Positions 25,373 through 34,266 are shown, counted from the stretch's first letter. The stretch: 50,683 nucleotides of DNA from Candidatus Sordicultor fermentans (GCA_002385475.1 DGDO01000021.1:1-50683), one strand, 5' to 3'. Made by a program: numbers and translations. The notes: a model not told the origin generated them from the sequence alone.

Positions 25373-27403
25373 CTAACAAGCCTCACAATACTTCTCTGCT
25401 CCCAGATATAGTACCTGTTGAGGTCGGCTACCGTAGCGATAAACAGTAATCCCTTTGCACTTTAGCTCATGAGCCAGAAGATATGCTTCTTCCACATCTT
25501 GAGGAGTAGCACTTTCCGGGAGATTGATGGTTTTAGAAACGGCGTTATCCACATATTTCTGAAAAGCGGCCTGCATCCGAATGTGGAAGGAAGGAGGAAT
25601 TTCTAAAGCAGTAATAAAGAGACGGTGAAGCTCCTCCGGAACATCAACTCCTTCCAGGTTCCCTTTTTCCAAAATTACCTTCCAGATTTCTTCCGGAATT
25701 TGATAACTTTTCAATTTTTCTTCTAAAAGAGGATTAACCTCCAGGAGTTCTGTATTATCCAGAACATAGCGGCGAAAAGCCAAAGCAAAAAAGGGCTCTA
25801 TACCACTGGATACAGAAGCAATCAAACTTATACTTCCGGTGGGGGCAATAGAGGTAAGAGTGGCATTGCGAAGGGGTAAATTCTTGTCTTTCCAGATACT
25901 TTCAGGATAATTGGGAAAAGTGCCTCGCTCCTCGGCCAGCTCTTGAGAAGCACACCGAGCTTGCAAAGAAATAAAGTTCATCACTTCTTCAGCAATTTTT
26001 AAGGCTTCCTCACTATAATAGGAAACTCCGATTTTAGCTAACATATCAGCAAAACCCATCACTCCTAAGCCTATTTTCCGGTTTCCCTCTACCATTTTTT
26101 GTACTTGAGGAAGGGGATAGCGATTAGCATCGATAACATTATCCAGAAAATGTACCGCCCTTTTAACTGTTTCTTTTATTCTCTGGTAGTCAATTTTCCC
26201 TCCTTCTACCATCCGAGCTAAGTTGATAGAACCCAGATTACAGGATTCATAAGGTAAAAGAGGGACTTCCCCACAAGGATTAGTGGCTTCAATTATACCC
26301 TGGGAAGGGGTAGGATTATGGCGATTTATTTCATCTAAAAATATAAGACCTGGCTCTCCACTTCTCCAGGCGCTCTGGGCCAGCATCTTAAAAAGCTCCC
26401 GAGCGTTTATTTTCTCCCACACTTTTCCATCCTTGGGATTACAGAGTTCCAGTTCTTCCCCTTTCCGCACTTTTTCCATTTCTTCATCAGTTATGGCCAC
26501 AGAAAGATTGAAATTTTCCAGAAAGCCAGTTTTTTCTTTGGCATGGATAAATTCTCGAATATCAGGATGATTAAAGCGCAAAATACCCATATTAGCTCCC
26601 CGGCGTTTTCCACCCTGTTTCACTACTTCGGTAGCGGTATCAAAAATTCGCATAAAAGAAACCGGACCCGAGGCTCTGCCACCGGTTGTGGAAACCCGAT
26701 CCCCTCGAGGGCGAAGATGAGTAAAAGTGAAGCCAGTACCTCCCCCTGATTTATGGATGAGAGCCATCTCCCGGAGGGCATCAAATATGGATTCTATGGA
26801 ATCTTCTACTGGTAAAACAAAGCAAGCCGAAAGCTGCCCCAGAGGAGTTCCGGCATTCATCAAAGTAGGGGAATTGGGCAAAAAGTAGAGAGAGGTCAGC
26901 ATTTCGTAGAATTCAGAGTAAGCTTTATCTACATCCTTCCCGTAGCGAGCGTCCACCTCAGCTACAGCTCTGGCTACTCGCTTCATCATCTTGCGAGGAG
27001 TCTCTATTATTCTTCCCTCTTCATCCCTCAAGAGGTAGCGCTCCTGTAACACTTGCACAGCATTTAGAGAAAGTTTAAGGTCGTCTTTCACTCCAAAAAG
27101 CTTCTGTTTCGCTTCTCGCAGCTCTCTTCTTTTTTCCCGGTAGAGAATATAGGCTCGAGCTACCTCCGGAAACCCCTCCCTCATTAATACCTCTTCTACA
27201 GTATCCTGGATTTCTTCTACCTCAGGTATAGATGATTTGACCCGCTCCGGTAAAAGTTTTAAAACTTCGCCAGTGAGTTTTTCTGCCTCTTCCTCGCTTT
27301 CCTTCCCACAAGCAGCAAGAGCTTTGTAAATGGCTTTAGTAATTTTCGCTGGAGAGAAATCTTCTAATTCTCCATTTCTTTTTCTCACCTTTTCCCAGGA
27401 CAA
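25373..27403 (-). CDS. nrdJ: Adenosylcobalamin-dependent ribonucleotide reductase (class II)
   Basis: Makes deoxyribonucleotides using B12, with no need for oxygen. An N-terminal ATP-cone (VRKRNGELEDFSPAKITKAI, about 1-90) is the likely allosteric site. The catalytic barrel shows LMNAGTPLGQLSACFVLPVEDS, SGGGTGFTFTHLRPRGD, NPCGEVPLLPYESCNLGSINL and SIAPTGSISLI. The C-terminal CEAC is the cysteine pair that re-reduces the active site. At 676 aa it lies at the short end of the family. The start is a TTG (27401-27403) after GAGGAGGG, 12 bases behind the HAD gene. No cobalamin riboswitch was seen, as expected for an internal gene. Confidence 0.95.
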   Translation of the reverse strand: MSWEKVRKRNGELEDFSPAKITKAIYKALAACGKESEEEAEKLTGEVLKLLPERVKSSIPEVEEIQDTVEEVLMREGFPEVARAYILYREKRRELREAKQKLFGVKDDLKLSLNAVQVLQERYLLRDEEGRIIETPRKMMKRVARAVAEVDARYGKDVDKAYSEFYEMLTSLYFLPNSPTLMNAGTPLGQLSACFVLPVEDSIESIFDALREMALIHKSGGGTGFTFTHLRPRGDRVSTTGGRASGPVSFMRIFDTATEVVKQGGKRRGANMGILRFNHPDIREFIHAKEKTGFLENFNLSVAITDEEMEKVRKGEELELCNPKDGKVWEKINARELFKMLAQSAWRSGEPGLIFLDEINRHNPTPSQGIIEATNPCGEVPLLPYESCNLGSINLARMVEGGKIDYQRIKETVKRAVHFLDNVIDANRYPLPQVQKMVEGNRKIGLGVMGFADMLAKIGVSYYSEEALKIAEEVMNFISLQARCASQELAEERGTFPNYPESIWKDKNLPLRNATLTSIAPTGSISLIASVSSGIEPFFALAFRRYVLDNTELLEVNPLLEEKLKSYQIPEEIWKVILEKGNLEGVDVPEELHRLFITALEIPPSFHIRMQAAFQKYVDNAVSKTINLPESATPQDVEEAYLLAHELKCKGITVYRYGSRPQQVLYLGAEKYCEAC

Positions 27404-27415
27404 AGCTATCCCTCC

Positions 27416-28063
27416 TCAATTATAAACTTTTTGCACCCACTCCCAGAACTCTTCCGGAGAGTGGAATACCCATTCTACCTCTTTTTCTTCTTCCTCTTCT
27501 CGAGGGAGAGAGTCCCAGAGAGTAAGAGCAAAGCGCACTCCTGCACTTTTCGCGGCTTCTGCATCCAAAGGAGAATCTCCCAGATATAGAGCCTCCTCCG
27601 GCTTAATCAGCAAAGTCTCCAGAATTTTTATCACCCCATCAGGATAAGGTTTGGGACGAGCAACTTCGTCTCCACACACCACCAGGTCAAACAAATCCTT
27701 TATATTTAATTTTTGTAACGTGATTTCAGCGCTTTTTCTTCCCTTGGAGGTAAAAAGAGCTTGTTTTACCCCATGCCCTCGAAGGTAGTTTATTATCTCC
27801 AACAAAAGAGGAAAAACTCCAACCAGCTCGTCGTGCTTTTCCTGGTAAAAACGGTAAAATTCCCGAAGAGCTTCGTCTTTCTTCTCTTTTCCTACTATTC
27901 TCTCTATTACCACATCTTCAGGTGGGCCATAAAGACTGACTATTTCGGAGGGAGTCATTTTCTTGTTTCCGTACTTTTCTGCCACCCAGGAAAAAGCTCC
28001 CCACAGAAGAGGAGAACTGGCTATTAGAGTGTTATCTAAATCCCAGATAAAAAGTTTAAACAT
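27416..28063 (-). CDS. HAD-superfamily phosphatase (phosphoglycolate phosphatase-like)
   Basis: The 215-aa protein has HAD motif I with Asp8 and Asp10 (FIWDLDNTL), motif II Thr/Ser in ALFTSKGRKSAEI, a lysine in RPKPYPDGV, and motif IV in ALYLGDSPLDAEAAKSAGV. A helical cap lies between motifs I and II, as in Gph/PpaX enzymes. Substrate cannot be told: a histidinol-phosphatase, a nucleotidase or a general housekeeping phosphatase are all possible. Its neighbour hisC-like gene overlaps it by 8 bases, which makes a histidinol-phosphate role worth considering, although that activity usually comes from other families. Confidence 0.88.
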   Translation of the reverse strand: MFKLFIWDLDNTLIASSPLLWGAFSWVAEKYGNKKMTPSEIVSLYGPPEDVVIERIVGKEKKDEALREFYRFYQEKHDELVGVFPLLLEIINYLRGHGVKQALFTSKGRKSAEITLQKLNIKDLFDLVVCGDEVARPKPYPDGVIKILETLLIKPEEALYLGDSPLDAEAAKSAGVRFALTLWDSLPREEEEEKEVEWVFHSPEEFWEWVQKVYN

Positions 28064-29108
28064 TTACCCTCCCTATTATTTCTTGTATCGCATCAAGGAG
28101 AGTTTTCATTTCTTCTTCTTTTCCTATGGTAATACGCAGAGAATCCGGCCATTGGGGAAAATAACGAACCAGTATCTTTCTTTTCTTTAACTCTTCATAG
28201 AGAAACTTTAAATCTCTTCCCTCTTTCCTGGCCATGATAAAATTAGCCTGGGAAGGATAAACCAGAAAACCCAGTTTTTCCATCTCTGCGGAGAACCATT
28301 CCCGGGTAGACTTGATTTTTTCTACATTTTTTCTCATGTGTTCCATGTCTTCTAAAGCTGCTGCTCCTCCTGCTTGAGACAAAATTCCCACATTGTAGGA
28401 ATCTTTGATTTTTAAAACCCCCCTCACTATGTCAGGATGAGCAAAAAGAAGCCCCACTCTAAGACCAGCCAGGGAAAAAGATTTGGAAAAGGTTCTTACT
28501 ATTATGAGATTGGGAAACTTTTGAAGAAGAGGAAGAGCACTACAGGGGGCAAAATCAACATATGCTTCATCTACTATTACAGGACAAGAAGAAAGAGAAA
28601 GTAATTTTTCTATTTGTGATAGAGGAAGGAAGGTTCCAGTGGGGGAGTTAGGGTTGCAAACTACTTTTAATTTAGCTGGAGAGGTCAAAAAACTCTCCGG
28701 AAGAGAAAAATCTGGAGGAAAAGGAATCTCCTCTCTCTCTGCTTCTTGAAGAAAAGCTAATGTCCGATAAAGGGTATAAGTGGGGAAAGGATAGGCCACC
28801 CGATCTCCTTTATCTAAAAAAAGACGAAAAAGGAGGTTTAGAAGCTCGTCCGAGCCATTTCCTACTACTATCCAGTCAAGAGGAAGTCCATAAACTTCCT
28901 GAGCTCTTTCCCTCAGTTCTCCTCCTAAAGGATGAGGATAGAGAGAAATCTTGCCCAGGCCGAGAGCTTCTTTAATTTTTTTCTCTACGAGAGGTGAAGG
29001 AGGATAGGGATTTTCGTTGGTATTGAGTTTTATGTACCCTTCTTTTTCCGGTTGCTCACCAGGAATATATTCTTCCATAAAATTGATTGCCTCTCGAAAA
29101 TAGCTCAT
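28056..29108 (-). CDS. hisC: Histidinol-phosphate aminotransferase-like (HisC family)
   Basis: Fold-type I PLP aminotransferase of 350 aa. The PLP lysine lies in RTFSKSFSLAGLRVG (about 209); LNTNENPYPPSP near the N-terminus, VVGNGSDELLNLLFRLF, CNPNSPTGTFLP and VDEAYVDFAP are all typical of HisC. HisC-like enzymes also act on Tyr/Phe or cobalamin-pathway substrates. No other his gene is in this cluster, so the name is provisional. The start overlaps hpt by 4 bases, after GGGAGG. Confidence 0.85.
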   Translation of the reverse strand: MSYFREAINFMEEYIPGEQPEKEGYIKLNTNENPYPPSPLVEKKIKEALGLGKISLYPHPLGGELRERAQEVYGLPLDWIVVGNGSDELLNLLFRLFLDKGDRVAYPFPTYTLYRTLAFLQEAEREEIPFPPDFSLPESFLTSPAKLKVVCNPNSPTGTFLPLSQIEKLLSLSSCPVIVDEAYVDFAPCSALPLLQKFPNLIIVRTFSKSFSLAGLRVGLLFAHPDIVRGVLKIKDSYNVGILSQAGGAAALEDMEHMRKNVEKIKSTREWFSAEMEKLGFLVYPSQANFIMARKEGRDLKFLYEELKKRKILVRYFPQWPDSLRITIGKEEEMKTLLDAIQEIIGRVNV

Positions 29109-29677
29109 TTCTTACCTCCCTTTCCCATCTGTTTCAAAATCTGGGTGCTTCTACCGCTGGGGTCATACAAAGTATAAACTTCAAGTAAGTTACGGAAATC
29201 CCCCTGAAAATCCAGACCGTAGCCTACCACATAGACATCAGGTATTTCAAAACAACAGTAATGTACAGGAACTTCTACAATCCTTCTTGCTGGACAATTC
29301 AGGAAAGTACAAACCTTAACGCCTTTAGGAAACCTCTTTTCCAGTTCTCGGGTCAAGAAATTGAGAGTCAAACCAGTGTCCACGATATCTTCTACAATCA
29401 AAACCTCTCTTTCTTTGAGGTCTATATCCGTGTCTTTTTCTATTTCCACTCGCAACAAACCTGGTTTAAATCCCGAAAGAGCCAAAAAATCCAGGTCAAA
29501 AGGTATTTCTAAGTTTCGAGTTAAATCTACTGCGAAATAAACCGCTCCTTTCAGAATTGCCACGAGTACCGGTCGTTTATTCTCATATTCCAGGGAAATA
29601 TTTTTTGCTACTTCTTCAACCCTCTCCTCAATTTCTTCTCTTCCGAAAAGCAGATTCCCTAAACGCCTCTCATTCAT
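29105..29677 (-). CDS. hpt: Hypoxanthine phosphoribosyltransferase
   Basis: Salvages hypoxanthine or guanine to IMP or GMP with PRPP. The PRPP motif VLIVEDIVDTGLTLNFL and the early flexible loop region (LVAILKGAVYFAVDL) are clear, as is the later VGYGLDFQGDFRNL. At 190 aa it has normal length. The ATG follows AAAGGAG and overlaps the preceding kinase-like gene by 8 bases. It is part of a nucleotide-flavoured cluster ending in nrdJ. Confidence 0.93.
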   Translation of the reverse strand: MNERRLGNLLFGREEIEERVEEVAKNISLEYENKRPVLVAILKGAVYFAVDLTRNLEIPFDLDFLALSGFKPGLLRVEIEKDTDIDLKEREVLIVEDIVDTGLTLNFLTRELEKRFPKGVKVCTFLNCPARRIVEVPVHYCCFEIPDVYVVGYGLDFQGDFRNLLEVYTLYDPSGRSTQILKQMGKGGKK

Positions 29678-30593
29678 TACTTTCTCCTTTTAAATGATTT
29701 AAAATATACTCATAATCCCGAGCGTAGACTACCCGGATTTTTACCTGGGGATAAAGCTCCCTCAGCCTTCTCACCTTACGATTTTTCTTCCGAGTTAATT
29801 TTTGCTTTTGGGTGGTTAGCTCAATAAAAAGGTCAAAGTCGGGAAGATAAAAGTCAGGAGCAAAAGCTTCACTGAGGTTACCCTCCTCATCCCACTCCAG
29901 GGGAAAGGTGCGTGGCTCATAAAGCCAGCGAACACCGTAAAAATCTAACACCCGGGCAAACTCTTCCTCTGAAGGATGAGAAAAAGTTATTCTCTGTCCT
30001 AAATCCTCCCGGGGAAAAAGAGGTTGTTCCTCCACCTTTTTAGGCTGAGGAGGGGTCACCACTTTATCCTGAGCTTCCAGAATTAAATCGGTAGCCTCAT
30101 TTACACCATAGAAATCAGTGTTAACCACTAAATGATAATAAACCGGATCTCTCCAGTCTATCCCGAAGGTTTGCCTTAAAAATCTTTCTCTTTGCTGGTC
30201 TTGTTCAGCGAGAATTCGACTGGCGGTTACCTCATCTTGCTGGTATTTCTCCATCGTCCGGCGCAAACGGGTAACCTGGGAGGCTACCACTAGAATATGA
30301 AAAGCAAAAGGACAATTCTCCAGAATCTTCTGCCCCCCTCTTCCCACCAGAATAAAGGGTTTCTTCGCCGCCCTCCGGGAAAGGAAAGAGCCCACTTCTA
30401 TAATCCAGCGATCTCGTTCTTTCTCATCCTCTGGAGGATCAGTGGGAAATTGAGAAGAAATATCTCTCAAGAGAGAAACAAATTTTTCTTTACCCAGCAA
30501 TTCCATTTTCAGTTTCTGAGAAAGCTTCTCGGCAATTTCATCTCCATAGCTTTCCACTTCTCGAGAAACGGTAATAATAGAAAAATTAGCCAC
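29670..30593 (-). CDS. Cytidylate-kinase-like protein fused to a C-terminal nuclease-like domain
   Basis: Residues 1 to about 185 follow the cytidylate-kinase-like (AAK) family: IITVSREVESYGDEIAEKLSQKL, VGRGGQKILENCPFAFHILVVA, the arginine-rich lid with TRLRRTMEKYQ, and HLVVNTDFYGVNEA. The usual GSGG in the P-loop is replaced by ESYG, so kinase activity is doubtful. Residues about 215-307 (LDFYGVRWLYEPRTF...FAPDFYLPDFDLFIELTTQ) have the layout of a PD-(D/E)XK endonuclease core, with PDFYLP and a following IEL, but the usual lysine is missing. Translation starts at a GTG (30591-30593) close behind a TATAAT at 30614-30619, giving a very short leader. First gene of the hpt-nrdJ cluster. Function unknown. 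Confidence 0.72.
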   Translation of the reverse strand: MANFSIITVSREVESYGDEIAEKLSQKLKMELLGKEKFVSLLRDISSQFPTDPPEDEKERDRWIIEVGSFLSRRAAKKPFILVGRGGQKILENCPFAFHILVVASQVTRLRRTMEKYQQDEVTASRILAEQDQQRERFLRQTFGIDWRDPVYYHLVVNTDFYGVNEATDLILEAQDKVVTPPQPKKVEEQPLFPREDLGQRITFSHPSEEEFARVLDFYGVRWLYEPRTFPLEWDEEGNLSEAFAPDFYLPDFDLFIELTTQKQKLTRKKNRKVRRLRELYPQVKIRVVYARDYEYILNHLKGESNE

Positions 30594-30613
30594 TTTCTTT
30601 TCACCAGTTTTCT

Positions 30614-30642
30614 ATTATACTATCAAATAAGAGAATTAGAAA
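30614..30642 (-). promoter_or_regulatory. Weak promoter candidate for the kinase-like/hpt/hisC/nrdJ cluster
   Basis: A perfect TATAAT on the minus strand (30614-30619) precedes the GTG by about 20 bases; the -35 (TTTCTA) is poor. It lies in the divergent 60-base gap before the beta-propeller gene. Confidence 0.35.
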
Positions 30643-30656
30643 AAAGGGGCAATGAA

Positions 30657-31850
30657 ATGAAAAAAGTAAAAATAATAGTAATAATTGTATTGATGGTCCT
30701 CTTTATTTCGGTATCGGAAGGGAAAGAAAGGGCTCTGTTTATTGATTCTACTTCTTCTCAGGTCTTCACACCTCTTCGCTTGTTCTTAGAAAGAGGTGAA
30801 AGATGGGAATGGATAGAAATATCTCCTGCTTTGCAGGGGGCAGAAGGTCTTGATTTCTCTGAGCTTCAAGAGAAATGTGACTTTTTATTCCGGGGTTATG
30901 AAAGAGACGATCTGCTATTTTTTGAGGTTGTAGATTTAAAGACCTCCTCCAAAATCCTGGCTTTAGTGAGAAAAAAAGAAGACGAGGATTATATGTTAGA
31001 AGAGCTAAAAGAGAAACTGGCCAGGGAGTTTACCTTTCATCGAGAAATCAAAATCATCTTTGTGAGGGAAGAATACGGGAAAAGTTCTATTATTTTCTCC
31101 GACATAGAAGGAAGAAGGCAAATTCCTGTCTATACCACCGAAGAAGCCTATATAGAAAGTCCCCTCTTGTCTCCTGATACTCGCTACCTGATATTTGTTT
31201 TAGACAGGGGCTGGGGGAAAGGGATTTATCGGCTCAACTTAGAAAATGGAAAAGTGGGAACATTGAGCGTGACTGATTTTAAGGATTACTCTCCGGCTCT
31301 TTCTTCTCGAGGCCATAAAATAGCCTTTGTCTCCGAACGAAAAAATAAACAGAGTATTTTCCAGATGAATATAGATGGCTCTTCCCAGGAGCCGCTGATA
31401 GAAAAAGACAATCTCCTCCAGTGGCCAGCTTTTTCCCCTGACGATCGATACCTGGCTTATTGTGAGCTAATTAATGGGCAGTGGTCATTAAAATTGCATG
31501 ACCTTCTAACTCAGGAGGAAAAAGATTTTGATTTTCCTTTAAACGTAAAACAACCTGTTTTTGCTTCAGGAGGCAAGAGAATCATTTTTGTGGGAGAAGA
31601 AGGGGGAAATTCAGACATATATTTATTAGATTTAGTAAACCAGAACTTAACCCGTCTCACCTACGATAATTCCCCCAAAGAAAATCCCTTTCCCTCTCCT
31701 GACAACAATTGGGTGGCTTTTTCTTCCCAGAAAGAGGGTAATAACTGGGATATATTTCTATTAGATATGATGAAGGGAACAACAAAACGTCTCACTTCTT
31801 CCTGGGGTCGAGAAACTCATCCCAGTTTTTCTCCCTTCCCGGTTTACTAA
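30657..31850 (+). CDS. Exported TolB-like beta-propeller protein
   Basis: From the ATG at 30657, behind AAGGGG, the protein has 397 aa; a longer open frame upstream is antisense to the divergent gene and is rejected. A signal peptide covers about residues 1-22 (KIIVIIVLMVLFISVS). An N-terminal domain of about 150 residues is followed by six PD40/WD40-like repeats, each with a core such as FSPDDRYLAYCE, SPDNNWVAFSSQ or SDIYLLDLVNQNLTRLT. This is the arrangement of TolB, the periplasmic part of the Tol system, but no Pal or TolA/Q/R genes are near. It stands alone. The role is probably in envelope protein interactions. Confidence 0.82.
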   Translation: MKKVKIIVIIVLMVLFISVSEGKERALFIDSTSSQVFTPLRLFLERGERWEWIEISPALQGAEGLDFSELQEKCDFLFRGYERDDLLFFEVVDLKTSSKILALVRKKEDEDYMLEELKEKLAREFTFHREIKIIFVREEYGKSSIIFSDIEGRRQIPVYTTEEAYIESPLLSPDTRYLIFVLDRGWGKGIYRLNLENGKVGTLSVTDFKDYSPALSSRGHKIAFVSERKNKQSIFQMNIDGSSQEPLIEKDNLLQWPAFSPDDRYLAYCELINGQWSLKLHDLLTQEEKDFDFPLNVKQPVFASGGKRIIFVGEEGGNSDIYLLDLVNQNLTRLTYDNSPKENPFPSPDNNWVAFSSQKEGNNWDIFLLDMMKGTTKRLTSSWGRETHPSFSPFPVY

Positions 31851-31992
31851 AAAACAGATTACCATTATAATTGTAGGGAGTTATGTTTAATCGGGGAGAA
31901 GAGATAGAACTCTGCCCTTCCAATATTGCTTTTTTGCATTTTTTGTCCCCGACTGTAAGGAGTTTGCTCTTTATCAAAAGTTAAAAGAAAGC

Positions 31993-32018
31993 AAAAGAGC
32001 CATAGAAATAGCTCTTTT
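31993..32018 (+). terminator. Intrinsic-type terminator after the beta-propeller gene
   Basis: AAAAGAGC (31993-32000), a 10-base loop, then GCTCTTTT (32011-32018) with the T-run partly inside the stem. The symmetric A and T runs allow action on both strands. Confidence 0.6.
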
Positions 32019-32031
32019 AATTATATGTACT

Positions 32032-32057
32032 GATTGCAACTGGCGATTGCAACTGGC
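32032..32057 (+). repeat. Tandem 13-bp duplication
   Basis: GATTGCAACTGGC occurs twice in a row without spacer. It is probably a small slippage or repair duplication. Each copy contains TTGCAA, but no matching -10 was found at the right distance. Confidence 0.8.
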
Positions 32058-32316
32058 GGGAGGTCAAAACTTTAAAGTATACATTACCCCGAGAGTTAGA
32101 AGTCTGTTCTGGTAATTATTTGAAAGCTTTGTGGGGAGTCCGGGAAATGCCTTCCCTGTTTTTAGTCAACTCTCAAATATGGTAATAGGAAAAAGAGAAG
32201 GGAACCTCACCAAAAAGACTCTGGCTGGCCTCCCCAAAACGAATAATAATAAAACAATCAGAGAAAAAAACAGCTCTTCCTGCATCTCGGGATTCTGTTA
32301 CTGACTTATAAAAAGA

Positions 32317-32323
32317 AAAGGAG
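32317..32323 (+). promoter_or_regulatory. Ribosome binding site that sets an AUU start for larB
   Basis: AAAGGAG lies 8 bases before an in-frame ATT (32332-32334). No in-frame ATG, GTG or TTG occurs between the upstream in-frame TGA and residue 67 of the protein, so this site is the best explanation for how the conserved N-terminus is translated. Confidence 0.65.
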
Positions 32324-32331
32324 AAAATACC

Positions 32332-33087
32332 ATTCCTGAAAAATGGGAAGAAACACTAAAAGACCTCTGGGAAAGGAAAATAACTCCTGAGGAAGCCAAG
32401 CAAAAACTGCGAAATTACCCCTTTGAAGACTTAGGGTTTGCTAAAATTGATTATCATCGAGGTATTCGCAAGGGATTTCCCGAGGTAATTTTCTGTCCGG
32501 GAAAAACTAAAGAAGAAATCCTAACCATAATGCAAAAATTAGCTACGGAATATCCCAATATTTTAGCTACCAGAGCTAATGAAGAGATTTATGAGGTGGT
32601 TAAATCGTCCCTGCCTGATGCTCGTTATCATCCCGAAGCCCGGGCCATATTTTTGGAGCGAGAGCCTCGAGAGAAAAAGGGAAAAATCGCTTTAGTGAGT
32701 GCTGGGACTTCTGATCTACCCATAGCCGAAGAAGCTGCTCTTACTGCTGAGATTGCGGGAAGCAAAGTAGAAAGAATCTTTGATGTAGGCATTGCCGGCC
32801 TGCATCGCCTGTTACCCTATCTTCCCAAACTGTGGGAAGCCAACGTCATCATCGCTGTGGCAGGTATGGAAGGAGCCCTGCCCGGGCTTCTTGCCGGGTT
32901 GGTAAATAGGCCTATTATTGCTGTCCCTACCAGCACTGGATATGGAGCCAATTTAAGAGGAATTACTCCTCTTCTTACCATGCTCAATAGCTGCTCTCCG
33001 GGGGTAGCGGTGGTAAACATAGACAATGGGTTTGGAGCTGGCTTTTTAGCCCATATGATAAATCAATTAGCTGAAGGGGTGAGATAA
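32332..33087 (+). CDS. larB: Nickel-pincer cofactor biosynthesis protein LarB
   Basis: LarB carboxylates nicotinic acid adenine dinucleotide, the first step toward the nickel-pincer nucleotide cofactor of lactate racemase. The C-terminal PurE-like domain is clear (LVSAGTSDLPIAEEAA, VAGMEGALPGLLAGL, VPTSTGYGANL, NIDNGFGAGFLA). The frame continues upstream of the first ATG (32530) with typical LarB N-terminal sequence (ITPEEAKQKLRNYPFEDLGFAKIDYHR and GFPEVIFCPGKT), giving 251 aa, the family norm. The only plausible start is ATT at 32332. A product starting at 32530 would lack the N-terminal third. larC follows with zero spacing. LarA and LarE are not in this window. Confidence 0.88.
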   Translation: MPEKWEETLKDLWERKITPEEAKQKLRNYPFEDLGFAKIDYHRGIRKGFPEVIFCPGKTKEEILTIMQKLATEYPNILATRANEEIYEVVKSSLPDARYHPEARAIFLEREPREKKGKIALVSAGTSDLPIAEEAALTAEIAGSKVERIFDVGIAGLHRLLPYLPKLWEANVIIAVAGMEGALPGLLAGLVNRPIIAVPTSTGYGANLRGITPLLTMLNSCSPGVAVVNIDNGFGAGFLAHMINQLAEGVR

Positions 33088-34266
33088 TTGGGTAATTTTC
33101 TTTATCTGGATTGCTTTTCAGGAGTGAGTGGAGATATGTTTTTGAGCTCTCTTTTAGATCTGGGAATTTCCCCTTCTCTTTTTATTTCCGAAATTAAAAA
33201 GATATCAATCCCTTTTGAAATAGAAATAGAAAAAGTCCAGAAACAGAACATCTCCGCCACTCAAGTAAAAATAAGAGAAGAAGAACACTACCATCATCGC
33301 CCGGCAAGAGAGCTAATTCGCATCATCCAGGAAAGCCCTTTTCCCCCTTCTATAAAAGAAAAAGCTCAGGAAATCGTCTGGAAAATTGCTGAAGTAGAAG
33401 CCAAAATTCATGGAGCCGACCCCCAGGAAATTTACCTTCATGAAGTAGGAGGAGCAGATACTTTGGTAGATGTAATAGGAGTGTTAATGGCGCTCCATAT
33501 GTTAGGAATAGAGGAAATTCGCTCTTCCCCCATTCCCACAGGTCACGGCTGGGTCGAAACTGCTCACGGTCGACTTCCTATACCCGCTCCTGCTACTTTA
33601 GAGCTTTTGCGAGGAATACCTGTTTATTCAGGAGAAATAGAGGGAGAGCTAACCACTCCCACTGGAGCAGCTCTTGTATCTTCCCTGAGTGAATCTTTTG
33701 GTGATTTACCCCCTTGCCAGATAGAAAAAGTAGGCTATGGAGCAGGAGAAAAAGACTATCCTCACCCCAACGTTTTGCGAGCTATAATGGGGAAAAGAGA
33801 AAGTCGCCTCAAAGAAGAAAAAAACCTGATGATAGAAACCAATATCGACGATATGTCTCCTCAGGTTGTAGAATACCTCACCGAAAAGCTTTTTCAAGCA
33901 GGAGCTCTGGATGTTTTCATTACTCCCATTTTTATGAAGAAACAAAGACCGGCTTTTCAGCTCTCGGTAATTGCCCCTCCTTTCCTGAAAAGTAAAATAG
34001 AAGAAATAATTTTAAAGGAAACTACCACTCTGGGAGTGAGAGAATACCAGGTAGATAAATACTTCCTCCCTCGAGAGGAGATAGAAATACTCACTCCCTG
34101 GGGTAAAGTGAGAGGTAAACTGTCTTACTGGGGAGAAATGGTTAAAATTACTCCGGAATACGAAGATTGCAAAAAAATAGCCGCCCAGGAAAAAATACCC
34201 CTTCTTCAGGTAATACAGGAAGCCCAGAGAGAAGGAGAAAAAATCGCCGAAGGAAAATGTTTTTAG
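33088..34266 (+). CDS. larC: Nickel-pincer cofactor biosynthesis protein LarC
   Basis: LarC is the CTP-dependent nickel insertase (cyclometallase) that completes the cofactor. The 392-aa product has the N-terminal LDCFSGVSGDMFLSSLLDLG, histidine-rich EEHYHHRPARELI (metal handling), HEVGGADTLVDVIG, and the C-terminal ETNIDDMSPQVVEYLTEKLF and MKKQRPAF blocks. In some lactobacilli LarC is made through a programmed frameshift; here it is one uninterrupted frame. Translation begins at a TTG directly after the larB stop, with AAGGGGTGAG overlapping the end of larB, so the two are coupled. Confidence 0.93.
   Translation: MGNFLYLDCFSGVSGDMFLSSLLDLGISPSLFISEIKKISIPFEIEIEKVQKQNISATQVKIREEEHYHHRPARELIRIIQESPFPPSIKEKAQEIVWKIAEVEAKIHGADPQEIYLHEVGGADTLVDVIGVLMALHMLGIEEIRSSPIPTGHGWVETAHGRLPIPAPATLELLRGIPVYSGEIEGELTTPTGAALVSSLSESFGDLPPCQIEKVGYGAGEKDYPHPNVLRAIMGKRESRLKEEKNLMIETNIDDMSPQVVEYLTEKLFQAGALDVFITPIFMKKQRPAFQLSVIAPPFLKSKIEEIILKETTTLGVREYQVDKYFLPREEIEILTPWGKVRGKLSYWGEMVKITPEYEDCKKIAAQEKIPLLQVIQEAQREGEKIAEGKCF

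Larger units (their letters stand above)
31851..32331. other. Intergenic region before larB
   Basis: This 480-base gap contains the terminator at 31993-32018 and a 13-bp tandem duplication at 32032-32057. Beyond these I see only broken short frames and no clear promoter for larB. Confidence 0.45.

Noticed and set aside
30297..30656. 120-codon N-terminal extension of the beta-propeller protein
   Set aside because: It is antisense to the kinase-like gene; the signal peptide and SD place the start at 30657.
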